Shown: one piece after another, positions 8,140 to 18,537 of the stretch | How positions within the stretch are numbered: the stretch's first letter is position 1 | Layout: each line of letters starts with the position of its first letter | The notes under the pieces: model-generated | Database searches by the model: none | What the model saw: only the letters and a program-made list of their open reading frames with translations | Told to the model about the DNA's origin: nothing | NCBI GenBank assembly: GCA_014379815.1 | Contig: JACMLA010000075.1 | Span: forward strand, 1-18,798 | Direction of reading: 5' to 3' | Length of the DNA: 18,798 nt | Source: Bryobacteraceae bacterium | Lineage (GTDB): Bacteria > Acidobacteriota > Terriglobia > Bryobacterales > Bryobacteraceae | Translations under genes and position numbers: made by a program

Positions 8140-9123
8140 TCAAACCGTAGTGACTCGCCTAGATTTGTGGAATTCCCAAGCTGTTTCAACGATCTGGCGC
8201 ACATTGGTGTATCGCGGGCGCCACCCAAGTATCGTCTGGAGGCGATCGGAATTTGCCACCAGAGAAGGAGGATCTCCGTCCCTTCGCGGCCCAGCGACAT
8301 AAGGGACTTTTTCTCCCGTCACCTCCTCCACCGCTCTTACCACTTCTAAAACAGATTGACCCACACCGGTTCCGGCGTTGAACCGATTGGAAGGTCCACC
8401 CTTCAGCAGCGACTCCACAGACGCGATGTGGGCTTCGGCAAGATCGCTGACATGGACATAGTCCCTGACGCACGTACCATCCGGAGTCGGGTAATCCGTT
8501 CCGAAAATTGTTATTGGTTTTCCTGTGTCAATGGCACGGAACAGGAGAGGAATCAAGTGAGTTTCCGGGTCATGCTCCTCGCCAAGTCCTGAACCGGGTT
8601 CCGCACCGCAAGCATTAAAGTAACGCAGTGCGATACTCCGAACTCCCTTGAACTGGTCAAGCCAGTGCAGGATCTTCTCGACGTTTACCTTGGACTCACC
8701 ATATGGACTAAGAGGCGCAAACGGTAGATCCTCGCTAATGGGCACCTTTTCCGGTGTGCCGTATACCGCAGCCGTAGACGAGAAAACAATGCGCGTAACC
8801 CCGTTCTGGCTCATGGCCGTAAATAGCGAAATAGACCCGCTCACATTATTGGTGAAGTACAGCTCAGGCTCGCGCGTTGACTCGCCGACCGCGATATATG
8901 CCGCGAAATGAATCACCGCGTCTACCTTCGAAGCCTCGAAGATGCGGCTCAACCCGGTTGTGTCCAGCAGATTGATACTGTGGAACTCTACGTCAGCGAC
9001 GTTGTGCCGATGGCCCCGGGATAGATCGTCTACAACGACCAGGCCGTATCCACGCTGCTTCAAAAGGTGCACCGTATGCGAGCCGATGTATCCCGCGCCA
9101 CCTGTTACCAGAATTTTAGCCAT
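8140..9123 (-). CDS. galE: UDP-glucose 4-epimerase
   Basis: The 327-residue extended short-chain dehydrogenase interconverts UDP-glucose and UDP-galactose (possibly the N-acetyl forms too), supplying galactosyl donors for surface polysaccharides and galactose use. The NAD-binding motif TGGAGYIGSH is at residues 7-16 with Gly8, Gly11 and Gly14. The catalytic set is visible as SST at 115-117 and Tyr141-x3-Lys145 in SPYGESK. Family segments HFAAYIAVGES, LRYFNACGAEP, DYPTPDGTCVRDYVHVSDLAEAH and FNAGTG-G-S are all present, and the length is normal. The start at 9123 has only a weak AGAG upstream. It follows the membrane glycosyltransferase gene by 32 bases on the same strand, suggesting an operon for glycan assembly. 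Confidence 0.95.
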   Translation of the reverse strand: MAKILVTGGAGYIGSHTVHLLKQRGYGLVVVDDLSRGHRHNVADVEFHSINLLDTTGLSRIFEASKVDAVIHFAAYIAVGESTREPELYFTNNVSGSISLFTAMSQNGVTRIVFSSTAAVYGTPEKVPISEDLPFAPLSPYGESKVNVEKILHWLDQFKGVRSIALRYFNACGAEPGSGLGEEHDPETHLIPLLFRAIDTGKPITIFGTDYPTPDGTCVRDYVHVSDLAEAHIASVESLLKGGPSNRFNAGTGVGQSVLEVVRAVEEVTGEKVPYVAGPRRDGDPPSLVANSDRLQTILGWRPRYTNVRQIVETAWEFHKSRRVTTV

Positions 9124-9155
9124 GTTTTCTCTTTAAGACGTCATTGGTCTGACAA

Positions 9156-10535
9156 TTACTCCGGATTACGCTGATATACGATGGAGGTCCGCGTTTCACC
9201 GACTACTTTATAGTGACGCAGCCACATTTCGAGGTCGCCGTAAGAAGAAATGGCTAAAGCCGGATTCAATAGCCCAAGGCCATCCACGATGAAATCGGGT
9301 TTCGAGTTGATTAGCTCACGTCGGTTCCCGCTGGCGATTTCCGGGTAAGTGACCTTCGATGTGATCAGGTGGCGATCGGCGAGCACTCCTGTAAGGGGCT
9401 GTGAATCGAGGAAGCGTGTTGCTGCGGGCAGACCGGAGAACACGAATACCTCGGGACGGTAACCCCAGACAAGAAGGGACGGTTTTGGCTTCGTTCTGTA
9501 CTTCAGCATCAGCTGTGAGGCTGCACTGCTGTCGCTCATGAGTACAGTATCGGACCAGTTTTTCTGACTAAAGTATCGGGGTGCAAACCGGACTAGCGGA
9601 ATGAAGAGCAGAAGAACAACTCCGACGCAAAATCGTGCCGGCAGCAAGGTCAATCCCCGGGCAGCCAGAACAGCCAGTGGTGGCAGAAGGAAGAAGTAGT
9701 ATCTGGGGAAAAATCGCAAGCCGGCCACCACCGAGGCAAAGCAAATGACGACGACCAACCCGAGACGGGCGGCTTCTCCCCGCCGGAGACACCAGGCCGC
9801 GGCAGTCACCAGAGTCATGTGGAATCCAGCCCAGCTTGCTGTACGACGTACTCCCTCGACGAGCGGATTCTGCAGGAAAGTGTCCCCAGAGTAGCGCGCT
9901 CCCCAGATCCAGACCTCCTGCCAGTATGGTCCGACAGGTACCACGGCTACGTGCGCAGCAGTGACAGCAGAGAAGCCAGCAAGCGTCACTTGCCATTGCC
10001 GCCACGTCCACAACAAGACGGCCGGGAGTGCGAGGAGTCCTTTCGAATTACAGAGTACAGCGGCGCCGACAAGGGCTCCGGCGAGTAGCGGACGTTTCTG
10101 AACTGCAAAGAGCAAAGCGAGGGTGAAAGGTACCAGTACCAGCTGGTCGGGCGTGATTGCCATGACAGATGCCGGTATCCAGAACGTCAGACTGAAGCAA
10201 ATTAGAGAAGCCGCAATCCAGCCTTCCTCGTCGCCCCAGAACTGCCGCGCGAGGAGGCCAACACAACAGGCCGTCGCAATCACGAAGGCAGTATCCAGCA
10301 ACCGCAGAGACCAACCCGCGTGAGCCCCATTGAGCATGTAGAACCACGCATATACTGGCGGCTTATCAAACCAGATATCCGAATAGAGATTTCTACCCCG
10401 AAGAACCTCCGCTGCGGCAGCGAGGCCATAGGCCTCTTCCACCCAGACCAGCTGGTGATGCGAAAGCCGGGAAAGGAGCACGATAACAGAAGAAATAGCA
10501 AACAGCGTTTTCAGCCCAATGTGGCTGGGATACAC
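9156..10535 (-). CDS. GT-C family membrane glycosyltransferase (ArnT/PMT-like)
   Basis: The product is a multi-spanning protein of about 459 residues resembling the dolichyl-phosphate-mannose protein mannosyltransferase/ArnT superfamily. These enzymes transfer sugars from polyprenyl-phosphate donors on the outer face of the membrane. Near the N-terminus a first helix (LFAISSVIVLL) is followed by an acidic pair in WVEEAYG (Glu33/Glu34, where this superfamily keeps its catalytic acidic residue) and DIWFDKPPVYAW (57-60 DKPP, also family-like). Many hydrophobic helices follow to about residue 320, then a soluble C-terminal domain. The frame is open to an ATG at 10625, but that start would place about 15 codons inside tRNA-Gly, so I take GTG 10535, the first usable start after the tRNA. 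galE follows 32 bases downstream. The sugar and acceptor are unknown. Confidence 0.8.
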   Translation of the reverse strand: MYPSHIGLKTLFAISSVIVLLSRLSHHQLVWVEEAYGLAAAAEVLRGRNLYSDIWFDKPPVYAWFYMLNGAHAGWSLRLLDTAFVIATACCVGLLARQFWGDEEGWIAASLICFSLTFWIPASVMAITPDQLVLVPFTLALLFAVQKRPLLAGALVGAAVLCNSKGLLALPAVLLWTWRQWQVTLAGFSAVTAAHVAVVPVGPYWQEVWIWGARYSGDTFLQNPLVEGVRRTASWAGFHMTLVTAAAWCLRRGEAARLGLVVVICFASVVAGLRFFPRYYFFLLPPLAVLAARGLTLLPARFCVGVVLLLFIPLVRFAPRYFSQKNWSDTVLMSDSSAASQLMLKYRTKPKPSLLVWGYRPEVFVFSGLPAATRFLDSQPLTGVLADRHLITSKVTYPEIASGNRRELINSKPDFIVDGLGLLNPALAISSYGDLEMWLRHYKVVGETRTSIVYQRNPE

Positions 10536-10580
10536 TGCCGGAGTATACCGCTTCGGGTGGGGCAGGATGGTGAAGGAGGA

Positions 10581-10656
<76 letters not shown>

Positions 10657-10674
10657 TCAGTGGTCACATTTACC

Positions 10675-10703
10675 AGTATTCCTTACGACTCGGGTGAAGT
10701 CAA
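10675..10703 (-). promoter_or_regulatory. Putative sigma-70-type promoter for tRNA-Gly
   Basis: On the minus strand TTGACT (10703-10698) and AATACT (10680-10675) are separated by exactly 17 bases. That gives 5/6 and 4/6 matches to the -35 and -10 consensus. The start of transcription would fall about a dozen bases before the mature tRNA 5' end at 10656, a normal tRNA leader length. Confidence 0.5.
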
Positions 10704-10784
10704 TTCATGCAATCGTAATGCCTAAATCACACAATCGCATCTGTGTTTTATGGACACGGTTGTTGTCTGCAAGTTGTTGCAATT

Positions 10785-10810
10785 ATGTCACTAATAAATT
10801 GCTGTGACAT
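10785..10810. repeat. 7-bp inverted repeat, operator-like, in the dnaA upstream region
   Basis: ATGTCAC (10785-10791) and GTGACAT (10804-10810) are exact reverse complements with a 12-base AT-rich spacer. Their centres are 19 bp apart, close to two helical turns, a spacing that suits a dimeric regulator. No regulator can be named from sequence. Confidence 0.45.
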
Positions 10811-10946
10811 TTGGGGTTGGGCTGCTAGTCGTGTGCTAGACTGATCTTCCGTTAAGCTTTTCGCAGATTGAAGACTGGTCTGAAAGCCAGTCGCCCCACC
10901 TGCAGAACCGTTCCCCCAGGAACTCGGGTGCCCTAGAAGCGACAGG

Positions 10947-10978
10947 TTATCCACACCTTGTGGAAAACCTGTGGGAAA
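10947..10978. promoter_or_regulatory. DnaA-box cluster just upstream of dnaA
   Basis: A perfect TTATCCACA box lies at 10947-10955 (plus). Three bases later comes a minus-strand box TGTGGAAAA (10959-10967, 8/9), then a weaker minus-strand TGTGGGAAA (10970-10978, 7/9). The cluster ends 26 bases before the dnaA ATG, a place where DnaA binding would control its own transcription or help origin opening. Confidence 0.75.
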
Positions 10979-11004
10979 TTTGCGCTTGCTGCCTCCACAC
11001 TGCC

Positions 11005-12342
11005 ATGAACGCCTGGGACCAGATCAAACACCACCTCCAGAACACGCTTTCCAGAGACGCCTTCGGCAACTGGGTCCATCGTACGGATCTGGTTACTGAG
11101 AAAGGAGATGTGCTTCAGGTGTCGGTACCCGATGCTGCTACCAAAGAGCTGATGGAGATGGACTATTGCCATGCGGTACGCGCGGCAATCCGGACGCTGG
11201 ATTTGCCCTACAGTCACGTCGAGTACAGACTTCCCGTCGGGGCCGCTGCTGTGCCGCAAGCCAGAAACAATGGATTTGCCTACACGGACAGCTCCCCCGC
11301 CTACAGCGACTCGTTTGCGGGCACAGCGGTGCAGTTGAACAACCGTCTGACCTTCGAGTCTTTCGTTGTTGGTCCTTGCAACCAGTTCGCCCACGCGGCG
11401 GCGCAGGCTGTGGCGAAGATTCCCTCCCGCTCTTACAACCCTCTTTTCATCTACGGCGGAGTCGGGATGGGGAAGACTCACCTCATGCACGCGATTGGCC
11501 GGTCCCTGATCGACAATCACCACGGAATGCGGATCGTGTACACCACCAGTGAGAGATTCATCAACTTGATGATTCAAAGCATCAAAACCGATACAATGTC
11601 GCGGTTTCACCAGCACTTCCGGTCTGCGGATGTGCTGCTGGTCGATGACATTCAGTTCCTGGCCGGAAAAGAACGTACACAGGACGAGTTTTTCTACACC
11701 TTCAACGAACTTTACGATCACCAGAAACAGATTGTGATTTCCAGCGACTCACCTCCGAAGCAGATTGCCAATCTGGTGGAGCGGCTCCGGTCGCGCTTCG
11801 AATGGGGTCTGATGGTCGACGTTCAGCCTCCGGATCTTGAAACCAAAATGGCAATCCTGGACAAGAAAGCGGAACAGGAAGGGATTGAGCTGCCGGAAGA
11901 GGTCCGGGTCTTCATTGCACGGCATACCAAGTCCAATTTGCGTGAGCTGGAAGGGGCTCTGGTTAAGCTGATTGCCTATTCCTCGATGTCGGGCTCGCCC
12001 ATCACGATGAACATGGCCGAGACCACACTCCGGTACATGACAGTGGGTACCGACCGCAAGGTAACCATTGACGCGATTATCCGTGCGGTGGCAGACAAGA
12101 TGGGACTGCAGCCCTCCCAGCTGAAGCAGAAGACGAACGCATGGAACATCTCCTACCCGAGGCAAATCGCGATGTACATTGCAAAAGAACTGACGCGAGC
12201 CTCGTTGCCGGAAATCGGGAAGGCGTTTGGCGGGAAACACCACACGACTGTTCTTCACTCGATAGAGAAGATCGAAGACAAACGGCACACCGACCCTGAT
12301 TTGCAGAAGATCATCAACAGCATAGTTGACTCACTGCAGTGA
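11005..12342 (+). CDS. dnaA: Chromosomal replication initiator DnaA
   Basis: The 445-residue initiator binds DnaA boxes, forms an ATP-dependent filament and opens the origin. Domain I is MNAWDQIKHHLQNTLSRDAFGNWV and following to about residue 80, then a variable linker. Domain III (AAA+) has Walker A GGVGMGKTH at 151-159 with Lys157, Walker B LLVDD with Asp214/Asp215, and the RLRSRFEWGLMVDVQPPD segment. Domain IV contains the signature ISYPRQIAMYIAKELTRASLPEIGKAFGGKHHTTVLHS. Lys411-His412-His413 replace the usual Arg/Lys-Asp-His of the DNA-reading helix. I chose ATG 11005 because domain I of the family begins there. An in-frame GTG at 10960 would add 15 residues but lies inside the DnaA-box cluster. 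No clear ribosome-binding site precedes the ATG. Rather than rpmH-rnpA, a tRNA/glycan block lies upstream. Confidence 0.97.
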   Translation: MNAWDQIKHHLQNTLSRDAFGNWVHRTDLVTEKGDVLQVSVPDAATKELMEMDYCHAVRAAIRTLDLPYSHVEYRLPVGAAAVPQARNNGFAYTDSSPAYSDSFAGTAVQLNNRLTFESFVVGPCNQFAHAAAQAVAKIPSRSYNPLFIYGGVGMGKTHLMHAIGRSLIDNHHGMRIVYTTSERFINLMIQSIKTDTMSRFHQHFRSADVLLVDDIQFLAGKERTQDEFFYTFNELYDHQKQIVISSDSPPKQIANLVERLRSRFEWGLMVDVQPPDLETKMAILDKKAEQEGIELPEEVRVFIARHTKSNLRELEGALVKLIAYSSMSGSPITMNMAETTLRYMTVGTDRKVTIDAIIRAVADKMGLQPSQLKQKTNAWNISYPRQIAMYIAKELTRASLPEIGKAFGGKHHTTVLHSIEKIEDKRHTDPDLQKIINSIVDSLQ

Positions 12343-12347
12343 AGTTA

Positions 12348-12403
12348 GGGAGTAATCCACAACGCCATTCCAGACGGAGGGAGCCGCGTTGTGGATTACT
12401 CCC
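12348..12403. repeat. 18-bp perfect inverted repeat with a DnaA-box-like site in each arm
   Basis: The left arm GGGAGTAATCCACAACGC (12348-12365) is the exact reverse complement of 12386-12403, with a 20-base spacer. Each arm holds TAATCCACA (12353-12361 plus; 12390-12398 minus), one base off the TTATCCACA consensus. It starts 5 bases after the dnaA stop. It could also form an RNA hairpin ending dnaA, although C and G rather than T follow it. Confidence 0.85.
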
Positions 12404-12476
12404 CGGGGCTCTGCGTTACCCCTGCGGGGCAGGCCGGTTTCCACATGCCGCTGTAGCGCAAAGCTCTTAATTTTTG

Positions 12477-12482
12477 TATAAT
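12477..12482 (+). promoter_or_regulatory. Possible -10 element of the dnaN promoter
   Basis: A perfect TATAAT lies at 12477-12482 inside the AT-rich segment, about 120 bases before dnaN. No convincing -35 hexamer lies 16-18 bases upstream. In AT-rich DNA such a match can be chance, so this is weak support for a dnaN-gyrB promoter overlapping the candidate unwinding element. Confidence 0.3.
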
Positions 12483-12535
12483 TTAGAGAGATATCAACAT
12501 ATCCACAGTTCCTATTCATCCTGTTAGAGAGATAT
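12483..12535 (+). repeat. 12-bp direct repeat TTAGAGAGATAT, two copies
   Basis: Identical copies lie at 12483-12494 and 12524-12535. Their starts are 41 bp apart, nearly four helical turns, so a protein bound to both would sit on the same DNA face. The second copy runs into GAGATA-TG-TATCTC, a short palindrome. Between the copies lies the ATATCCACA DnaA-box-like site. Confidence 0.8.
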
Positions 12536-12564
12536 GTATCTCAAACCTGTATCCGGATGAATAG
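12512..12564. repeat. 10-bp inverted repeat around the second direct-repeat copy
   Basis: CTATTCATCC (12512-12521) and GGATGAATAG (12555-12564) are exact reverse complements with a 33-base spacer that encloses the second TTAGAGAGATAT copy. It lies 38 bases upstream of dnaN, so it may also act in the 5' leader of the dnaN mRNA. Confidence 0.7.
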
Positions 12565-12602
12565 AAGCCGGAGAGGGCCGAGACGGATCCAGGGAGCCTG
12601 GC

Positions 12603-16176
<3,574 letters not shown>

Positions 16177-16188
16177 GCCATACACCCA

Positions 16189-17241
16189 CTAAAGCCGTTC
16201 TGGCTGTTCACGACGACCTTTCAAAGAAGCTCCGCTGCTTCGCTGCTTGCGGAAGCTACTGGAAATGGCTCGGACTGCCGCGACTATAGCGTCCGGACGG
16301 TCAGCGGGAACATCGTGGCCACTGTCAGGAAGTACCACCCACTTTCCGCGGCTCGACAGCGAGACAAGACGAGGTTGAAGGTCGTTCACCCAAACGCGCT
16401 GATATTCCTCAAGTTCCCGCTGGTCCATGCTTCCGCTCAGTATGGAATCCGAGTTCCGTCCGCCTGTGAGGACGATTAGTGGCTTTACGCCAAGATCTCC
16501 TGCGGCCCGTGCTTTCTCAGCGCTGACTTGAATGGTCTCGAGTTCGCTTGCCCTCGCCTCGAAGTATTTCCTCTGAAGGAGCAGGTAAGGCACTTGCGAC
16601 CCGCGCAGCGACAACACAAGGCCTTTGATTCCGAAATCCACGTCGACGGGTGCCCATCGGGCCTGACTGCGATACCGCTCGACCATGGCGGCTCCTAATG
16701 CGTTCCAGCCAGACGGGAGTAGTCTGTACTGGTCTTCCTGGGTCGCGTCCACAAGCAACATCGCTACGACTTCCGAAGGGTAGCGGCCATGAAAAACACG
16801 CACGTGGAACCCTCCTGCCGAATGGCCAACGAGAATTTAAGGGGGCCTTTCGCCGGCCTGCTGCAGCACCATGTGCAGTTCTTCCGCGATTCTATGGCTT
16901 GTGCGGGGAAACGGGCCTGCATGGCTATTGCCGTACCCAGCCCGGTCATAGCTACAGACCCGCGAAAACGATGAAATCACGGGCTGCACGCGTCTCCATT
17001 GCGCTAGGATGTCGCCCAATCCAGATTCGAGGATGACCGTTGGGCTGCCTTCGCCGGTGCAGTACACCTGAAGCCGAGCGCAGCCGGCGTCGACCAGTCG
17101 CCCTGGTTCTGGAGACCGCCTCGCATCGAGGTTCCACGCAATCACCTGGTACGAACGGCCAATAAGGGCCAATAGGATTGCGACCGTGCCCGACAAAAGA
17201 ACGGCCCTATAGAGTCCGAATCGCCAGCCTGCTGCGGGCAC
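16189..17241 (-). pseudogene. Alpha/beta hydrolase interrupted by one in-frame stop codon
   Basis: From GTG 17241 the frame encodes an N-terminal membrane anchor (about residues 9-27). An alpha/beta-hydrolase fold follows: VYCTGEGSPTVILESGLGD, then VCSYDRAGYGNS. At codon 135 a TAA (16839-16837) stops it, at a place where relatives read ...PPYILVGHS, so Tyr is the expected residue. The same frame then continues without gap as ILVGHSAGGFHVRVFHGRYPSEVV, with nucleophile Ser141, to DSGHDVP with catalytic His309 and a normal C-terminus at codon 350. Only one base separates TAA from TAC or TAT. The only ordinary restart, GTG 16803, lies after the serine, so neither fragment alone should be active. 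A recent nonsense mutation or a sequencing error is most likely; readthrough is less likely. GTG 17241 has GGAGAAGG about 12 bases upstream. Confidence 0.85.
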
Positions 17242-17371
17242 ACATGGAGTTTACCTTCTCCGAAAATTTTTTCCCTTTGCGCAACACGCGCAAGACGAGG
17301 ATGACAGCCGTGTCGAGGAAGAGCAGCGGCTTTGGCAGCGCAATAACCAGCGGTGCGAGACGGTTGGACAA
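17207..17371 (-). CDS. Possible small membrane protein, 54 residues, unknown
   Basis: I do not recognise this frame. It runs from TTG 17371, 22 bases after the alr stop, to a TAG that overlaps the first codons of the hydrolase by 35 bases. The translation contains LAPLVIALPKPLLFLDTAVILVLRVLRKGKKFSEKVN, which reads as one or two hydrophobic helices followed by a basic segment. Third codon positions are strongly G or C up to about residue 42, as in real genes here. Against it: a TTG start without a visible ribosome-binding site, the overlap with the hydrolase start, and no known family. It could be the remnant of a larger gene. Confidence 0.3.
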   Translation of the reverse strand: MSNRLAPLVIALPKPLLFLDTAVILVLRVLRKGKKFSEKVNSMCARSRLAIRTL

Positions 17372-17393
17372 AATGACCGGCGGTTAAACAAGG

Positions 17394-18536
17394 CTAATCG
17401 AGGTACACGCGCTTTACGCGTGAGCTGATACCGCACAGGACGTTATAGGAGATAGTTCCCGCGACACGGGCTAACTCCTGTGCGTCCAGACTGGCTTCGC
17501 CTTCCCGCCCGATTAGCGTTACTGAGTCGCCGGTGCGGATTCCGGGGCAGTGCGTTACGTCGATCGTTGTCACGTCCATCGAGACTGCGCCCAGAATGCT
17601 GGCGTACTTTCCGCAGGCGATTACTCTTCCGCGATTGGATAGCCGGTGCGGGACACCATCGGCATAGCCCGCGGCCAGCACTGCGATGCGCATCGCTTCC
17701 TGTGCCTTGAAAATGCCTCCATAGCCGACTTGCGATCCGGCCGGGATCTCCTTTACGGTAATCACGGCGGCTTTCCAGGTCAACGCGGGCTTGACCTGGT
17801 TCAGCAGGCTGCCAGGTGCGGCCCCGCGCCCCTGCGAAACGTATCCGTAGATGGCGTGCCCTGGTCTGACGAGATTGCCCCATGCGGGTCTGCGCCGGTA
17901 GGCAATCGCCCCGGTGCTGGACATATGGATCAGCGAGGGCTGTAACCCAAGGTGAGCCAGTTGCTCCAGCAAAGTCAGGAAGTAACGGGTCTGTGCTTCC
18001 GTCTGCTCCCTGGTGAAGTCTGCGACAGAAGCGAAGTGCGTCATCAGCCCTTCCAGCTCCACGTGCTGGGCGTTGCGGATCGTGTCTCCAATTTCAGCGG
18101 CTCCGGCCTGCGTTCCGAGGCGTCGCATGCCGGAATCCACCTTCAGATGAAACGGAACGCGTTCACCCCGGCTTCTGGCTAAGCGGTCCAGCTCCGCTAC
18201 ATCCTCGAGGGCGTGCAGTACGGGTGTAAGACCGTGCTCCAGCATGGCAACCCGACCGACGGGCAGGAAGTCGGCCATGACGAGTATCCGGGCCTCGATG
18301 CCAGACTGACGCAGGGTAACGCCTTCCTCGACGTTGCTGACTGCCAGCCATCGGGCACCTTCCCTGACAAGAACACGGGAGACTTCGACTGCGCCGTGCC
18401 GGTACGCGTCCGCTTTGACCACAGGCATGACGGTGACCTCCGGGCCTACGGTCTTCTGAATGCATTGAAAGTTGGCAGCAATCTGAGAGCGGGAGATCTC
18501 CACCCACGAACGGTAAGGCGAAGTCGCCATGCCCAT
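17394..18536 (-). CDS. alr: Alanine racemase
   Basis: This 380-residue PLP enzyme interconverts L- and D-alanine, supplying D-Ala for peptidoglycan. The N-terminal alpha/beta barrel carries the cofactor lysine, Lys41, in PVVKADAYRHG. The usual motif is VVKADAYGHG, so residue 46 is Arg instead of Gly. HLKVDSGMRRLG, GLMTHFASV and VRPGHAIYGY follow in the expected order. In the C-terminal beta domain the opposite-face catalytic tyrosine is in VGYGG, with AAGYADG, GAVSMDVTTIDVT and TISYNVLCGIS after it. The length fits a normal Alr. The start at 18536 lies one base after the stop of the upstream glycosyltransferase, so translation is probably coupled. MGM gives a second start choice two codons in. 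Confidence 0.95.
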   Translation of the reverse strand: MGMATSPYRSWVEISRSQIAANFQCIQKTVGPEVTVMPVVKADAYRHGAVEVSRVLVREGARWLAVSNVEEGVTLRQSGIEARILVMADFLPVGRVAMLEHGLTPVLHALEDVAELDRLARSRGERVPFHLKVDSGMRRLGTQAGAAEIGDTIRNAQHVELEGLMTHFASVADFTREQTEAQTRYFLTLLEQLAHLGLQPSLIHMSSTGAIAYRRRPAWGNLVRPGHAIYGYVSQGRGAAPGSLLNQVKPALTWKAAVITVKEIPAGSQVGYGGIFKAQEAMRIAVLAAGYADGVPHRLSNRGRVIACGKYASILGAVSMDVTTIDVTHCPGIRTGDSVTLIGREGEASLDAQELARVAGTISYNVLCGISSRVKRVYLD

Positions 18537-18537
18537 A

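Larger units (their letters stand above)
10657..11004. other. Divergent tRNA-Gly/dnaA intergenic region, possible upstream half of the origin
   Basis: This 348-base gap holds no supported gene. From left to right it contains the tRNA-Gly promoter (minus strand), a DnaA-box-like TTATGGACA (10748-10756, one mismatch to TTATNCACA), an inverted repeat at 10785-10810, an extended -10-like TGCTAGACT at 10834-10842 that could serve dnaA (no good -35), a small hairpin GACTGG/CCAGTC at 10873-10892 in the presumed dnaA leader, and a DnaA-box cluster at 10947-10978. The part around 10700-10810 is visibly richer in A and T than the flanking genes. DnaA autoregulation is the simplest reading; part of a bipartite origin flanking dnaA is also possible. 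Confidence 0.55.
12343..12602. other. Candidate replication origin (oriC) between dnaA and dnaN
   Basis: This 260-base gap has several hallmarks of an origin. An 18-bp inverted repeat at 12348-12403 carries a TAATCCACA box in each arm. Next comes a GC-rich stretch with a CCCC/GGGG hairpin (12419-12429), then an AT-rich segment (about 12465-12510) that could be the unwinding element. That segment contains ATATCCACA (12499-12507, one mismatch to TTATCCACA). A direct repeat (12483 and 12524) and another inverted repeat (12512-12564) follow. The position between dnaA and dnaN matches many characterised bacterial origins. Supercoiling-sensitive unwinding is not visible from sequence, so function is inferred. 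Confidence 0.6.

Noticed and set aside
10960..11004. Extended dnaA start at GTG 10960
   Set aside because: The added 15 residues lie in the DnaA-box cluster, and DnaA domain I aligns from ATG 11005.
10933..11721. Minus-strand open frame of 262 codons antisense to dnaA
   Set aside because: It is a shadow of a GC-biased coding sequence, with no recognisable domain.
16801..16811. Possible third parS (CACGTGGAACC)
   Set aside because: Only the right half matches; the left half reads AACACG and the site lies inside the hydrolase frame.
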